DNA of 64,000 bases, from the NCBI GenBank assembly GCA_016218575.1, contig JACRDN010000023.1:62001-126000 (forward strand), read 5' to 3'. The stretch is from Elusimicrobiota bacterium. Lineage in GTDB: Bacteria; Elusimicrobiota; Elusimicrobia; UBA1565; UBA9628. Position 1 is the first letter of the stretch, and each line of letters begins with the position of its first letter. A model generated the notes under the pieces. It had not been told where the DNA came from. It ran no database searches and saw nothing but the letters and a program-made list of their open reading frames with translations. The position numbers and the translations under genes are program-made. Shown in pieces: positions 9,269 to 17,534 of the stretch.

Positions 9269-9669
9269 CAAGCGCCGGAAATGCAGATGCCGATGGCCAT
9301 GGATTTCGGCAATCCGAATATGATGTTGGCGACCGCCAGGCTTGTTGGGATGTCGAGCCAGACCGCTACTGACAATGTTCCCGAGAGGACCCAGAAACCC
9401 CAAAGAATCAGCCCGAATTGAGCGCCTCGGCGCGGCCAGCCGCCCTGGAGTGCTGGCTCTACTAGAATAAAGGCGAAAGCCGCGACCCAGCCGTTGATCG
9501 CTTCGGCGAAGAATCCAAGTCCCAAGGCCGGCGGATTCCTGAACGCCGGCTCGGTATGATGGGTCCAGTACGGCGCCGCCGCGATCGGGTTCCAGGAAAA
9601 TATGAAGTCCAAGAGTCCAAAGGCAAGGCCGGCCGTTGCCGCGAGCAGAATTAATAAAGGAAATTTCAT
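9241..9669 (-). CDS. Small four-helix membrane protein, unknown function
   Basis: 142 residues with about four hydrophobic segments (LLILLAATAGLAFGLL; the region around AFAFILVEPAL; LILWGFWVLSGTLSVAVWL; SLAVANIIFGL). I do not recognise the family; it has the look of DUF1761/DUF2177-type small integral membrane proteins. The C-terminal RKLSKLRM and the stop codon come from the inverted repeat. A TAGAAT box ends 6 bases before the ATG. It is divergent from the RAYT gene. Confidence 0.6.
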   Translation of the reverse strand: MKFPLLILLAATAGLAFGLLDFIFSWNPIAAAPYWTHHTEPAFRNPPALGLGFFAEAINGWVAAFAFILVEPALQGGWPRRGAQFGLILWGFWVLSGTLSVAVWLDIPTSLAVANIIFGLPKSMAIGICISGAWRKLSKLRM

Positions 9670-9675
9670 GATTTT

Positions 9676-9681
9676 ATTCTA
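9676..9681 (-). promoter_or_regulatory. TAGAAT -10-like box upstream of the small membrane protein gene
   Basis: TAGAAT on the minus strand is followed by six bases and the ATG at 9669. This spacing predicts a transcript that starts at the start codon. No Shine-Dalgarno sequence is present. Confidence 0.35.
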
Positions 9682-9742
9682 GATTTAAAATCTTCAAATT
9701 CCCAGTCGGGAACTTTTTCGGGGGTCCGCTCGTATAAGAGAT

Positions 9743-10603
9743 ATGGGTCGACCTCCGCGTCTAGATTTCCCGGGAGCTGTATTTCACGCCATGGCCAGGG
9801 GCAATGCGCGTGAGACGATATTCTTTCAGCCGCGGGATTGGGAGCGGTTCCTTGATATCTTGGCCGACCTGAAGAGGAGTCGCCCCTTCAAGCTGTATGC
9901 CTACTGTCTGATGTCTAATCATCTTCATCTGTTGATCGAGCCTCTGGCGGCCAGTATTTCCAATATCATGGGATTGCTATTGGGGCGTTACGCCAAATAC
10001 CTCAACGCGAGGCTGGACCGGGTGGGGCACGTGTTTCAAGACCGTTTCAAAACATCTCTTTGTCCAAAAGACGCGTACTTCAAGCATCTGGTCCGCTACA
10101 TCCATTTCAATCCGGTAAGAGCCGGTATGGCCGAAGATCCCGCTGGGTGGCCTTATTCCAGTCATCATGAGTATCTAGGTCAGCGCGGCCGAGGCCTCGT
10201 AGATCAAGATTTGCTTCTTTCCATGTTCCACGAAGATGTTCAGGTCGCGCGCTGGGAATACCGCAGCTACATGACCGAAGGGCTGGAGAGCGCTTCTACC
10301 ATTGTTCGGTCAATTCTTCCTGCGCCGGCCGAGCCGCTTCAAGCGGTGGGTGAATATTTCAATATTGATTCTTGCCGTGCCACTCTTGAGGAGCTTGCAG
10401 TGATCTCGGCCAAATCGTCCGGGATATCCCTTGCTCAACTGCGCAGTCCGGGAAAGGTTTCGGCGGTATGCCAAGCCCGGCGTCGCTTCGCGGCCGCGGC
10501 CTTCGATTCAGGTTATACCGTCACGGAAATCGCCCTCTATTTGCGTATATCCTTGCCGGCCGTCTCAAGAGCTTTAGGGGCGATCTCAGCGGAAGTTAAG
10601 TAA
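9743..10603 (+). CDS. REP-associated tyrosine transposase (RAYT, Y1_Tnp/IS200-like) with C-terminal HTH
   Basis: 286 residues. The HUH-type Y1 core is clear: MSNHLHLLIEP carries the HxH metal motif (about 58-68), followed by RVGHVFQDRFK and YIHFNPVRAG with candidate catalytic tyrosines. RAYTs are single-domain nucleases thought to spread palindromic REP sequences. Beyond the core there is a 100-residue C-terminal region ending in a helix-turn-helix-like segment (YTVTEIALYLRISLPAVSRAL), reminiscent of DnaA domain IV-like tails found in some RAYTs. The stop codon sits inside the right copy of the inverted repeat. The 3' end overlaps the convergent YcaQ-like gene by 67 bases. Confidence 0.9.
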   Translation: MGRPPRLDFPGAVFHAMARGNARETIFFQPRDWERFLDILADLKRSRPFKLYAYCLMSNHLHLLIEPLAASISNIMGLLLGRYAKYLNARLDRVGHVFQDRFKTSLCPKDAYFKHLVRYIHFNPVRAGMAEDPAGWPYSSHHEYLGQRGRGLVDQDLLLSMFHEDVQVARWEYRSYMTEGLESASTIVRSILPAPAEPLQAVGEYFNIDSCRATLEELAVISAKSSGISLAQLRSPGKVSAVCQARRRFAAAAFDSGYTVTEIALYLRISLPAVSRALGAISAEVK

Positions 10604-11778
10604 GTTAAGGATGTAAATGACTGGCACCCTACTACTTTCTCAGCTCCTAGAAAAGAGGCCAAGGAGCGCAAGGCCTCCATAGTGCCGGCGACGGCGCTGG
10701 CGCTCGGCTTAGAGTCGAAATGAACGGCGCGGACTTCAAGGCGCCTCTCGGCGCGGTGATTCTTGGGGTCGAGGCGCCCGATAAGCCTGCCTTCGTGGAG
10801 AATGGGCATGGTGTAATAGCCGTGGACGCGCCGGGCGGCCGGCGTGTAAACCTCGATTTTGTAGTCAAAGCCGAACAGACTCTTGGCCCGGGCGCGATGC
10901 CAGAGCAAAGAATCGAAGGGGGAGAGAAGCGTGGTCCCTTGAATCGGGTCTTGGGCGTCCAGGGCGGGCAGGTCTTCCGCCAGGACGTACCAGCGCCCGG
11001 GGCGGTTTTCAACGGCGATTTCCACCACCTCGCCTTCCTTGAGCAGGGCTCCCAGAGCGCGGCGTCGCTCGGCGGATTCAAAGCGGGGGAAGGTCAGATA
11101 GCGGGAAAGATCTGGCTCGGCCGCGACCCCCAGGGCGCGCAAGGTCTTGCGCAGGTGCCAGCGGGAGAAGGCGCCTCGCTTCATGGGCTCGACCGGGGCC
11201 AGCACGCGGCCGGCCAAGTCGTAGCTTTTCTGGAAGTGGCGGCGGGAGTGAACGGCCAGGCGCCCGCTCATCCAGAGGTAATGCAGGGCATGGTGGGCCG
11301 GCTTCCAGTCCCACCACCCTTTTGTCCTGTCCTGGGAAACCGGGCGGGCGAAAGCCGACGAGGAAAGCGGGCCGCGGCGCCGGATTTCATCCTCGACCCG
11401 CCGCAGGACTCTGGGGTGAGCCTTGAGCCAATCCGACCAGCCGGTGTGCCGCCTTTTGTAGTCGGCCATGGCGCGCGCCCAGCCGGGAAGGTCGGAGGCC
11501 GCCACAAGGCAGGCGGCGTGGGCCCAATACTCGATCAGGACGCGCTTTTCATAGATCATCCTGTCGAGAGCGTCTTTATCGTAGGCGCCGAAGCGGCTCC
11601 AGAGCGTCAGGTAATGGGCCCGCTCTAGGACGTTGATCGAGTCAAGCTGCAGCCCGCCCGCGTCCTCGACGAATCTCGAGAGAGATTCCTCAGTGAGAGG
11701 CCGCTTAAGCGGGAGGTCGAGGTGCTGGCGGCGCAGGAACAGGCGCGCCGCCGCCTCGGGCGCAACGGTTTTCATCAT
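10537..11778 (-). CDS. YcaQ/AlkZ-like winged-helix DNA glycosylase (HTH_42 family)
   Basis: 413 residues. It matches the YcaQ/AlkZ family that unhooks interstrand crosslinks and removes bulky alkylated bases. LQLDSINVLERAHYLTLWSR near residue 45 holds the catalytic Q-x-D motif. HGYYTMPILHEGRLIGRLDPK and the following region match the C-terminal half. The last 31 residues, from about VGCQSFTSLTYLTS onward, are read antisense through the RAYT inverted repeat and its gene end, so this tail is probably not native: the element seems to have replaced the original stop. A TAGAAT box lies 14 bases before the start. Confidence 0.85.
   Translation of the reverse strand: MMKTVAPEAAARLFLRRQHLDLPLKRPLTEESLSRFVEDAGGLQLDSINVLERAHYLTLWSRFGAYDKDALDRMIYEKRVLIEYWAHAACLVAASDLPGWARAMADYKRRHTGWSDWLKAHPRVLRRVEDEIRRRGPLSSSAFARPVSQDRTKGWWDWKPAHHALHYLWMSGRLAVHSRRHFQKSYDLAGRVLAPVEPMKRGAFSRWHLRKTLRALGVAAEPDLSRYLTFPRFESAERRRALGALLKEGEVVEIAVENRPGRWYVLAEDLPALDAQDPIQGTTLLSPFDSLLWHRARAKSLFGFDYKIEVYTPAARRVHGYYTMPILHEGRLIGRLDPKNHRAERRLEVRAVHFDSKPSASAVAGTMEALRSLASFLGAEKVVGCQSFTSLTYLTSAEIAPKALETAGKDIRK
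10589..10629. repeat. Right copy of 41-bp inverted repeat
   Basis: Matches the complement of 9228-9268 at 40 of 41 positions. It contains the RAYT stop codon (sense) and encodes residues of the YcaQ-like C-terminal tail (antisense). Confidence 0.85.
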
Positions 11779-11896
11779 CTGAACCGACCAGATTCTAGCC
11801 TATTTCTGGTTAGTTTATCGTGAGTGGAATCGCTCGTGGAACAGGGGGCTTCATGTGCTAGAATTCCAATAATCTTAAATTCCGATGGAGGTGCCT

Positions 11897-12331
11897 ATGA
11901 GCTGCTCACTCGATTGCAAGAAGTTCGGCATGGCCGCCGTTTCTGCGCTGGTATTGAGGAATTTCCTTGAATTTATTGTCCATGGTGTTCTGCTTAAAGG
12001 GGCCTATCAGCAGGCTCGGTACATGACTTTGTGGAACCCTCCGGAGGCGATGGCCAGCCGAAAACCGGCCGTGTTCTTGGCGAGCGTGTTGTTCGCCCTG
12101 TTCTTTACCAAGATATATACCAATGGCCATGAGCATGAAAAACCTGCCGTCGGCCAGGGTTTGCGCTACGGGCTGTGGATGGGTCTAATGACAGCGTCTT
12201 TTCCGCTGGTCGAATACATGGTTTACCCGGTATCCTGCGGCTTGGCAACCGCTTGGGTGGTCGGCGGATTCGTTGAGTGTCTCATCATGGGAGTCGCCGT
12301 CGCGACGATTTACCAGCCGAAACACGCTTAA
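11897..12331 (+). CDS. Small integral membrane protein, unknown function
   Basis: 144 residues from the second ATG (MSCSLDCKKFG). I prefer this start because GGAGGT lies four bases before it; the ATG at 11885 would place that sequence inside the gene. Three to four membrane segments are visible (around VSALVLRNFLEFIVHGVLL; VFLASVLFALFFT; LMTASFPLVEYMV; VVGGFVECLIMGVAVATI). The family is not recognised. It converges on the HExxH gene with a 4-base overlap. Confidence 0.65.
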   Translation: MSCSLDCKKFGMAAVSALVLRNFLEFIVHGVLLKGAYQQARYMTLWNPPEAMASRKPAVFLASVLFALFFTKIYTNGHEHEKPAVGQGLRYGLWMGLMTASFPLVEYMVYPVSCGLATAWVVGGFVECLIMGVAVATIYQPKHA

Positions 12332-13101
12332 TACTTATCGAGCGCAGGGGCTTGACGTGGTTGCGATGAAGACACGGTGAGAAGCGCTTCCTCGAAGCGC
12401 AAGCTGTTTCGCCTGGCCAAGCTGTCGAGGAGATACCGCAGTTGGTAAGCCCCATACCGGGCTGGATCCTTGGTTAGTTCGTCGTAATTTTTGTTGAAAT
12501 AAGAATCCGCCTCTTGAGGGTCGGCGGGGATTGGGGGCCATTGCTTGGAGGCGGTTTGCAGCAGGGATTCAAGCTCGGTGAGCCGCCCGGGCCCTTCCGG
12601 TTCTGTCATTAAGAACGCTACAGCCGCATCATTGGCTTGCCGCTCGGAAGCCGCGTGGCCCGGGTCAACTCGCGAAGCCGTCTGAAAGGCGTGCGCCAGC
12701 TCATGCGGGACAAAAAGCCACCGGAAAAGCATCGAGAAGAATTCTTGGCCCGAAGTCTTGCCGTCTTTGGCCCACTTTGTCAGCAGTTTTTTTGTTGATA
12801 CGGGGAGCTTATTCCAGGTTGAGACGGCCACGCAACCCCTCTCCTGGCGCCAAGAGATTATGGAGGGGCGGGTCCATTCGCAGACAGTGGGATCCAGTGG
12901 CAAGCGGTGCCCGAGCTGGCCGGCTTTTTCCAGGAAACGCTTGAGCAAAAGCGCCGGTTCCACCGTCGGTTTGACGCTGGTTCGAGGCATGCCGATGTCA
13001 TTGAACTGGGTGTTTCCAGGGTTTCCTGTTGCGGGGGCAATGAATGCTGATGAGAGGATCAACAATAAGTTCAAAATGGACGGGAAGCGCGCACCTGGCA
13101 T
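12328..13101 (-). CDS. Secreted protein with HExxH metallopeptidase-like motif
   Basis: 257 residues from the ATG at 13101, chosen because it gives a signal peptide (MPGARFPSILNLLLILSSAF) and sits four bases after the upstream stop. The frame itself extends further upstream inside that gene. VPHELAHAFQTA carries HExxH, and ASERQANDAAVAFL 20 residues later could supply the third ligand Glu, as in gluzincins. The family is not recognised. It is probably periplasmic and is the last gene of the exopolysaccharide operon, so a role in processing surface components is possible but unproven. Confidence 0.6.
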   Translation of the reverse strand: MPGARFPSILNLLLILSSAFIAPATGNPGNTQFNDIGMPRTSVKPTVEPALLLKRFLEKAGQLGHRLPLDPTVCEWTRPSIISWRQERGCVAVSTWNKLPVSTKKLLTKWAKDGKTSGQEFFSMLFRWLFVPHELAHAFQTASRVDPGHAASERQANDAAVAFLMTEPEGPGRLTELESLLQTASKQWPPIPADPQEADSYFNKNYDELTKDPARYGAYQLRYLLDSLARRNSLRFEEALLTVSSSQPRQAPALDKY

Positions 13102-13105
13102 CCTT

Positions 13106-14575
13106 TTAATACGCGCCCTTGCCGAAGAGCATGGCGGGGATGGTCTTGAGTATGATCTCAAGGTCCAGGCCGAGGGACCAGTGCTCGACGTAAAACAGGT
13201 CGAGGCCGAAGCGCTGCTCGCTGGAAACGTCGGAGCGGCCCGAGACCTGCCAGAGCCCGGTGATGCCGGGGAGAATGTTCATTCGCTTCTTGGCCGTGGG
13301 GCCGAAATCCCTTTGCAGGCTCTCGAGTTCTCCGGTGGTAAGGGCCAAGGGCCTGGGGCCCACCACGCTCATCTCGCCGCGCAGGACGTTCAAGAACTGG
13401 GGAAACTCGTCCAAGGAGAAGTGCCTCAACCACTTGCCGACAGTGGTCACCCGCGGGTCTTTCTTGGATTTGAAGAAGGCCCCTGGGTGGTCGTTCAAGC
13501 CCTTGACCGCCTGGATCTGTCTCTCGGCCCCGTCCACCATGGTGCGGAACTTGAAAGCCTCGAAGATCCGCCCTTTATGACCGTATCGCCTCTGGCGGTA
13601 AAGCACCGGCCCCTTGGAGTCGAGCTTGATGAGGAGACATACCAAAGCCATGGGCGCTGCCGTAAAGGCGAGAAGGCTTGTACTGAAAGCGAGGTCGAAG
13701 GCCCTTTTCACCGCGAAATTGATCCGGGTCATCGAGCCGTGCTGGATGCGGTAGGCGGGCAGGCCCAGGCTATGGTCCATCTGCACCTCGCCCAGGCGCA
13801 GCTCGAGAAGATCCGGCACCATCTTGAATGCCACGCCGCGGGCGTCGCAGACCTCGGCGGCGGCTAGTATCCTGTCGTGTGGGAGAGAGGATGTGAGAAG
13901 TATCAGCTCGAAGTATGGTTTTCGGCCCAGAATCTCCTCTAGCTGTCCCGCCGAGGGCAGTTCTCTCACCTCGTCTATGGAGGCCTCGGGATGCCGGGAG
14001 CGGATGCGCAGCTTCAGCTCCTCGGCGACCAGTTTTCCGCCAACGATCAGCACCGGCCTTGCCGCCTCGTGGCGGGACATCCACTCGTCCACCCACAAAA
14101 CGGCCGCTTGGCTGGCGGTGACGAGCACGGTGGAAATGGGGAGGATCAAGAGCAGCATCATCCGGGAATACTCGAGCCGCGAATAGATGTAGGTCGCGGC
14201 CAAGGTGAGGGCGGTTCCCAGGACGCAGCCCTTCAGAATCTTGAGGAAGCGGTCGGTAGAGCCCATCCAGGGGTCGGAGTAGAGCTTGGAGGAGTAGCCG
14301 AAAATCATGAGCCAAAGCGGAACCGCGGCGTAGAGCATCTTCTCGTAGGAGGCCCACTCGGGCGCGGTCCCGGTGAGAGGGAATCGCGAGAGCCACCAGG
14401 TCGAGTGAAAGCGCAGGGCGTAGGCCACGGCGTAGGAGAGGGCGATGGCGACGCCATCGAACAGGAGATGCAGGCCCGTGCGCAGAACGTGCCTGAGCCA
14501 GGGGGGAAGGGCGGCGGCGCCTTGATAAGCCGCCGCCGCGGGTCGCGAAGCCTTATCGGGAGCGTTCACTGTCAT
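13106..14575 (-). CDS. WbaP/CpsE-type polyprenyl glycosylphosphotransferase (initiating sugar transferase)
   Basis: 489 residues from the ATG at 14575 (a TTG two codons earlier is possible). Four N-terminal membrane helices (about 28-150), a soluble CoA-binding-like domain (about 160-280) and a C-terminal bacterial sugar transferase domain (about 290-487) with KRAFDLAFS, FKFRTMV, SLDEFPQFLNVLRGEMSVVG and PGITGLWQVSGR. These enzymes transfer hexose-1-phosphate from a UDP-sugar to undecaprenyl phosphate, the first step of repeat-unit synthesis. It sits in a tightly packed operon. Confidence 0.93.
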   Translation of the reverse strand: MTVNAPDKASRPAAAAYQGAAALPPWLRHVLRTGLHLLFDGVAIALSYAVAYALRFHSTWWLSRFPLTGTAPEWASYEKMLYAAVPLWLMIFGYSSKLYSDPWMGSTDRFLKILKGCVLGTALTLAATYIYSRLEYSRMMLLLILPISTVLVTASQAAVLWVDEWMSRHEAARPVLIVGGKLVAEELKLRIRSRHPEASIDEVRELPSAGQLEEILGRKPYFELILLTSSLPHDRILAAAEVCDARGVAFKMVPDLLELRLGEVQMDHSLGLPAYRIQHGSMTRINFAVKRAFDLAFSTSLLAFTAAPMALVCLLIKLDSKGPVLYRQRRYGHKGRIFEAFKFRTMVDGAERQIQAVKGLNDHPGAFFKSKKDPRVTTVGKWLRHFSLDEFPQFLNVLRGEMSVVGPRPLALTTGELESLQRDFGPTAKKRMNILPGITGLWQVSGRSDVSSEQRFGLDLFYVEHWSLGLDLEIILKTIPAMLFGKGAY

Positions 14576-14581
14576 CAGCAA

Positions 14582-16852
14582 CTATATTAAATATAGCTTT
14601 TCCAGACGTGTAATGGTCTCCTTGAGGCTGAATTCCTTCAAGGCTCTTTCGCGCCCGGCCCAGCCCAGGGTTTTCCTCAACCCGGGATTGTCCACCAGCT
14701 TGAGGCAGTATTCCAGAAGTTCGACCTCGGATTTGGCGAGGTAGCCGGTCTGCCCATGAACCACAAGGTCGCGGTTGCCGGGAATGTCGGAGGCCACCAC
14801 GGGGATTCCCAAGGCCATGGCCTCGAGAACGGCGTTGGGGAAGGCGTCCCAGCGGGAGTAGTGGACGAACACGTCCAAGCCCCGCATTCTTTTCCTGGCC
14901 GCGGCCGGCTCGAGCCAGCCGGTGACCTCGACGCGGGAAAGGAGGTTCATGTTCTGGAGCTCGGCCTTGAACTTGGGGGCCAGCTCCCCGTCGCCGATCC
15001 AGACGCACTTCATGCGGTTGCGGGAATCCGTGAGCCTCTGGCAGAGGTTGAGGAAGGCCTCCGGCTGGCGGGCCGGGGCCAGGCGCCCGCAGGATCCCAC
15101 CCGGGTCTCGCCGTCTTTCGAGGGTTCCGCCTCCAAGGCTTCTCCAAGGCAAGCGTCGCAGACGATGTGGACCGGCTTGCCCCAGGCAAGCCCGCGGGCG
15201 AGCGCCGCCTCGCTCGGCGAAACCGCGACGATTTCCCCTATCCAGGAGACGGAGAATTCCAAAACCCAGTAGAGCTTTCTCGCGGCCCAGGACCGGTCCT
15301 CCTGGAGGAAGCCGTAGCCGTGGGGGGAATAGAAGATTTTCGGGACTCCCGCGGCCCAGGCGGCCAGGCGCGCGAGGAATCCCGCCTTCGAGGAGTGGGC
15401 GTGGACGATATCGGGCTCTTCCTTTTGGAAGAGCCTGTAGAGCTTGATCAGCGCCTTCATGTCGTTGACCGGAGAGATCTCTCGGACCATTTCCGGGACA
15501 TGGAACGCCTTTTTCGCGCCGCCCGCCTGGGCGCGGTAGGTCTCGGGATCGCTCTCCCGCGAGGCATAGGCAAGCAGGGGCTCGAATGTTCTGGCGTCAA
15601 GATGGTTGCAGAGAGCGGCCGCCTGGTTCCCCGTGCCTCCAGGGCCGCCGCACTCGAGCGTCTGCAGGACCTTGATTTTCCGGCCGCGGTCGAAAGACCG
15701 CCGAGGCCGGGCCCACCAGAAGGCGAAGGGGAACAGCATCGGAAGGTAGAGCAGGCGGTGCCGGGTGGCGCTGCCCAGGTCGAACTCGAACAGGGCCGAG
15801 CCCGCGGCCATGGCGAGAAAGAATACGATCAGGGCGCGCTTGCGCGGCGAGGCCCCGCTTTTCCATATCCCCAGGCAGGCCAGGGCCGACAGGACCAACA
15901 TGAAAGTGTTCTCGCCGCTGGCCAGGACGCGGCCCAGCTTGTGTCCTAAAGGGTAGAGGAAGGGCAGGGGCATGAAGAGGACGTAGAAAACCCCGCGCGG
16001 CAGGAACAGGAGAACGTCGAGCCAGCCATGGAACTCGATCCCGTAAAAAATTTGGCTCGCGATCTCGCGGTTCTTGTGGATGCGGGCCCAATCCCTGTCC
16101 GCGTCCTGGCGGAACTTGCGGAAATCCGAGAGGGCCTGAGGGCTTCGCACCAGGGGTAGCTGGCTTGCCAAGCCCGAGCTCCGGCCCGGGACCGCCAAGG
16201 GCCCGGAAAAAATAAGCTGAAAGGCCAGCAAGAACGCGGCTGGGGCCAGCAGCAGGGCCGCCAAGGCTTTCCGCGATACCGAGGCGGAGGCCACGGCGAG
16301 GCTCGCGGTGAAGGCCAGGTACGGGCGCAGAAGCCCCATGGCCACGAAAGCCGGGATGCCGGCCAGGAACGAGGGCTCGGGGCGCAGAAAGCTTCCCAAG
16401 GCCAGGTAGGCGGAGAAAAAAATAAGCGCGTCCTTGAAGTTCTGCGAGGTGAAGAAAACATGCGAGGGCCAGCAGGCCAGGACCCCGGCCGCGAGAAAGG
16501 CTTGGGAGGCGCCGAAAACGGGAAGACAGAGGCGGAAGAAGGCCCAGACGCTGAGAGCCCCGAAAAGGGCGTTGACGAGCTTGGCGGCAAGCGGCACATG
16601 GCCGACGATCCGGTAAATCAAGGCGAGCCACACCAGGTGGATCCTCTGGCTCGTGGAGCCGGGCATTTCATAGGGCAGGGATTTTTCCCAGGCCTGGGTT
16701 AGGCCCCAGGCCCCTTGGTCCATGATTTCGGCGTCCGTGTAATGGAAGGCCGGGAAGATGGGATGGGATTCGGTCAGAACGGCCAACCCGGCCCTCAAGG
16801 CCAGGGCCAGGAGAAAAAGAGCGAGCAGGGATTTGCGGTCAATCGAGGACAC
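14582..16852 (-). CDS. Fusion: membrane glycosyltransferase (PMT-like) plus GT4 glycosyltransferase
   Basis: 756 residues from a GTG overlapping the upstream GT2 gene. Residues 1-385 or so are a polytopic membrane domain with an early YTDAEIMD acidic motif and many helices, like GT39/GT83 or Wzy-like proteins. After the basic linker WWARPRRSFDRGRKIK a complete GT4 enzyme follows: GGPGGTGNQAAAL near 405, HSSKAGFLARLAAWAAGV near 488, and the donor motif DAFPNAVLEAMALGIPVVAS near 675. Having a lipid-linked-sugar-type membrane transferase and a cytoplasmic GT4 in one chain is unusual. The coding frame is uninterrupted across the junction. Confidence 0.8.
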   Translation of the reverse strand: MSSIDRKSLLALFLLALALRAGLAVLTESHPIFPAFHYTDAEIMDQGAWGLTQAWEKSLPYEMPGSTSQRIHLVWLALIYRIVGHVPLAAKLVNALFGALSVWAFFRLCLPVFGASQAFLAAGVLACWPSHVFFTSQNFKDALIFFSAYLALGSFLRPEPSFLAGIPAFVAMGLLRPYLAFTASLAVASASVSRKALAALLLAPAAFLLAFQLIFSGPLAVPGRSSGLASQLPLVRSPQALSDFRKFRQDADRDWARIHKNREIASQIFYGIEFHGWLDVLLFLPRGVFYVLFMPLPFLYPLGHKLGRVLASGENTFMLVLSALACLGIWKSGASPRKRALIVFFLAMAAGSALFEFDLGSATRHRLLYLPMLFPFAFWWARPRRSFDRGRKIKVLQTLECGGPGGTGNQAAALCNHLDARTFEPLLAYASRESDPETYRAQAGGAKKAFHVPEMVREISPVNDMKALIKLYRLFQKEEPDIVHAHSSKAGFLARLAAWAAGVPKIFYSPHGYGFLQEDRSWAARKLYWVLEFSVSWIGEIVAVSPSEAALARGLAWGKPVHIVCDACLGEALEAEPSKDGETRVGSCGRLAPARQPEAFLNLCQRLTDSRNRMKCVWIGDGELAPKFKAELQNMNLLSRVEVTGWLEPAAARKRMRGLDVFVHYSRWDAFPNAVLEAMALGIPVVASDIPGNRDLVVHGQTGYLAKSEVELLEYCLKLVDNPGLRKTLGWAGRERALKEFSLKETITRLEKLYLI

Positions 16853-17534
16853 GGTATTTGAGCAGGCACCAGAAATAGGCCAGGCCGTCCTTCCACGTGA
16901 TTTTCTTGCCCTCGGCGTAGGTCCGGCCGCTGTAGGAGATAGGCACCTCGTACACCCTGAGGCGGCGCTTGCAGACCTTGGCCGTGAGCTCCGCCTCGAT
17001 GCCGAAGCGCTCGCTTCTCAGGGGGATGGCCCTGAGCGTGCGGCCCGCGAAGGCCTTGTAGCAGGTGCCCATGTCGGTCAAGTTGACGTTGTAGAGCACG
17101 TTGGCCATGAAAGTGAAAATCTTGTTGCCGAAGTAGTGCCAGAAGAAAAGGACCCGGTGAGGGCCGCCCAGGAAACGCGATCCGTACACGACATCCGCCC
17201 GCCCGTCCAAGAGCGGGGTCAAGAGAGCGCCGTAGTCGGCGGGATCGTACTCCAGATCCGCGTCCTGGATCAGGATGAAGTCGCCCTGGGCGCTCTCCAA
17301 GGCGGTCCGGACGGCGGCGCCCTTGCCGCGGTTTCGCGCATGGAAAAGAGCCTTGGCCTCCGGCGGGGCCAGGCTCGACAGGATTTCCCGGGAGCCATCG
17401 GTCGAGCCGTCGTCCACCAAGATGACCTCCCGCTCGAGCCCGGCGGGCAGGGCCGCGGATTTGACGCGCCGCAAGATCTCGAGAAGCGTGCCCTTCTCGT
17501 TGTAGACAGGGATCAGGATGCTCAGCTTAGGCAT
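16839..17534 (-). CDS. GT2 glycosyltransferase (dolichol-phosphate mannosyltransferase-like)
   Basis: 231 residues, a single GT2 domain without membrane helices: LSILIPVYNEKGTLLEILRR at the N-terminus, VDDGSTDGS near 40, IQDADLEYDP near 92, and YGSRFLGG. DPM1-like enzymes load mannose or glucose on polyprenyl phosphate. The gene overlaps both neighbours in the operon, so it probably provides donor for the membrane transferase domain encoded next. Confidence 0.88.
   Translation of the reverse strand: MPKLSILIPVYNEKGTLLEILRRVKSAALPAGLEREVILVDDGSTDGSREILSSLAPPEAKALFHARNRGKGAAVRTALESAQGDFILIQDADLEYDPADYGALLTPLLDGRADVVYGSRFLGGPHRVLFFWHYFGNKIFTFMANVLYNVNLTDMGTCYKAFAGRTLRAIPLRSERFGIEAELTAKVCKRRLRVYEVPISYSGRTYAEGKKITWKDGLAYFWCLLKYRVLD

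Larger units (their letters stand above)
9228..10629. mobile_element. Putative RAYT-associated element bounded by 41-bp inverted repeats
   Basis: The two repeat copies enclose a Y1 (HUH) transposase gene and a divergent small membrane protein gene. No target-site duplication is evident directly outside the repeats (GGATCGT side versus TACTACT side). Either the whole 1.4 kb is one unit, or the left copy is a separate insertion of the RAYT recognition sequence. The sequence alone does not separate these. Confidence 0.5.

Noticed and set aside
12758-13867. Plus-strand 369-codon frame opposite the WbaP and HExxH genes
   Set aside because: The minus strand encodes clear domain motifs across the same bases; the plus frame shows none.
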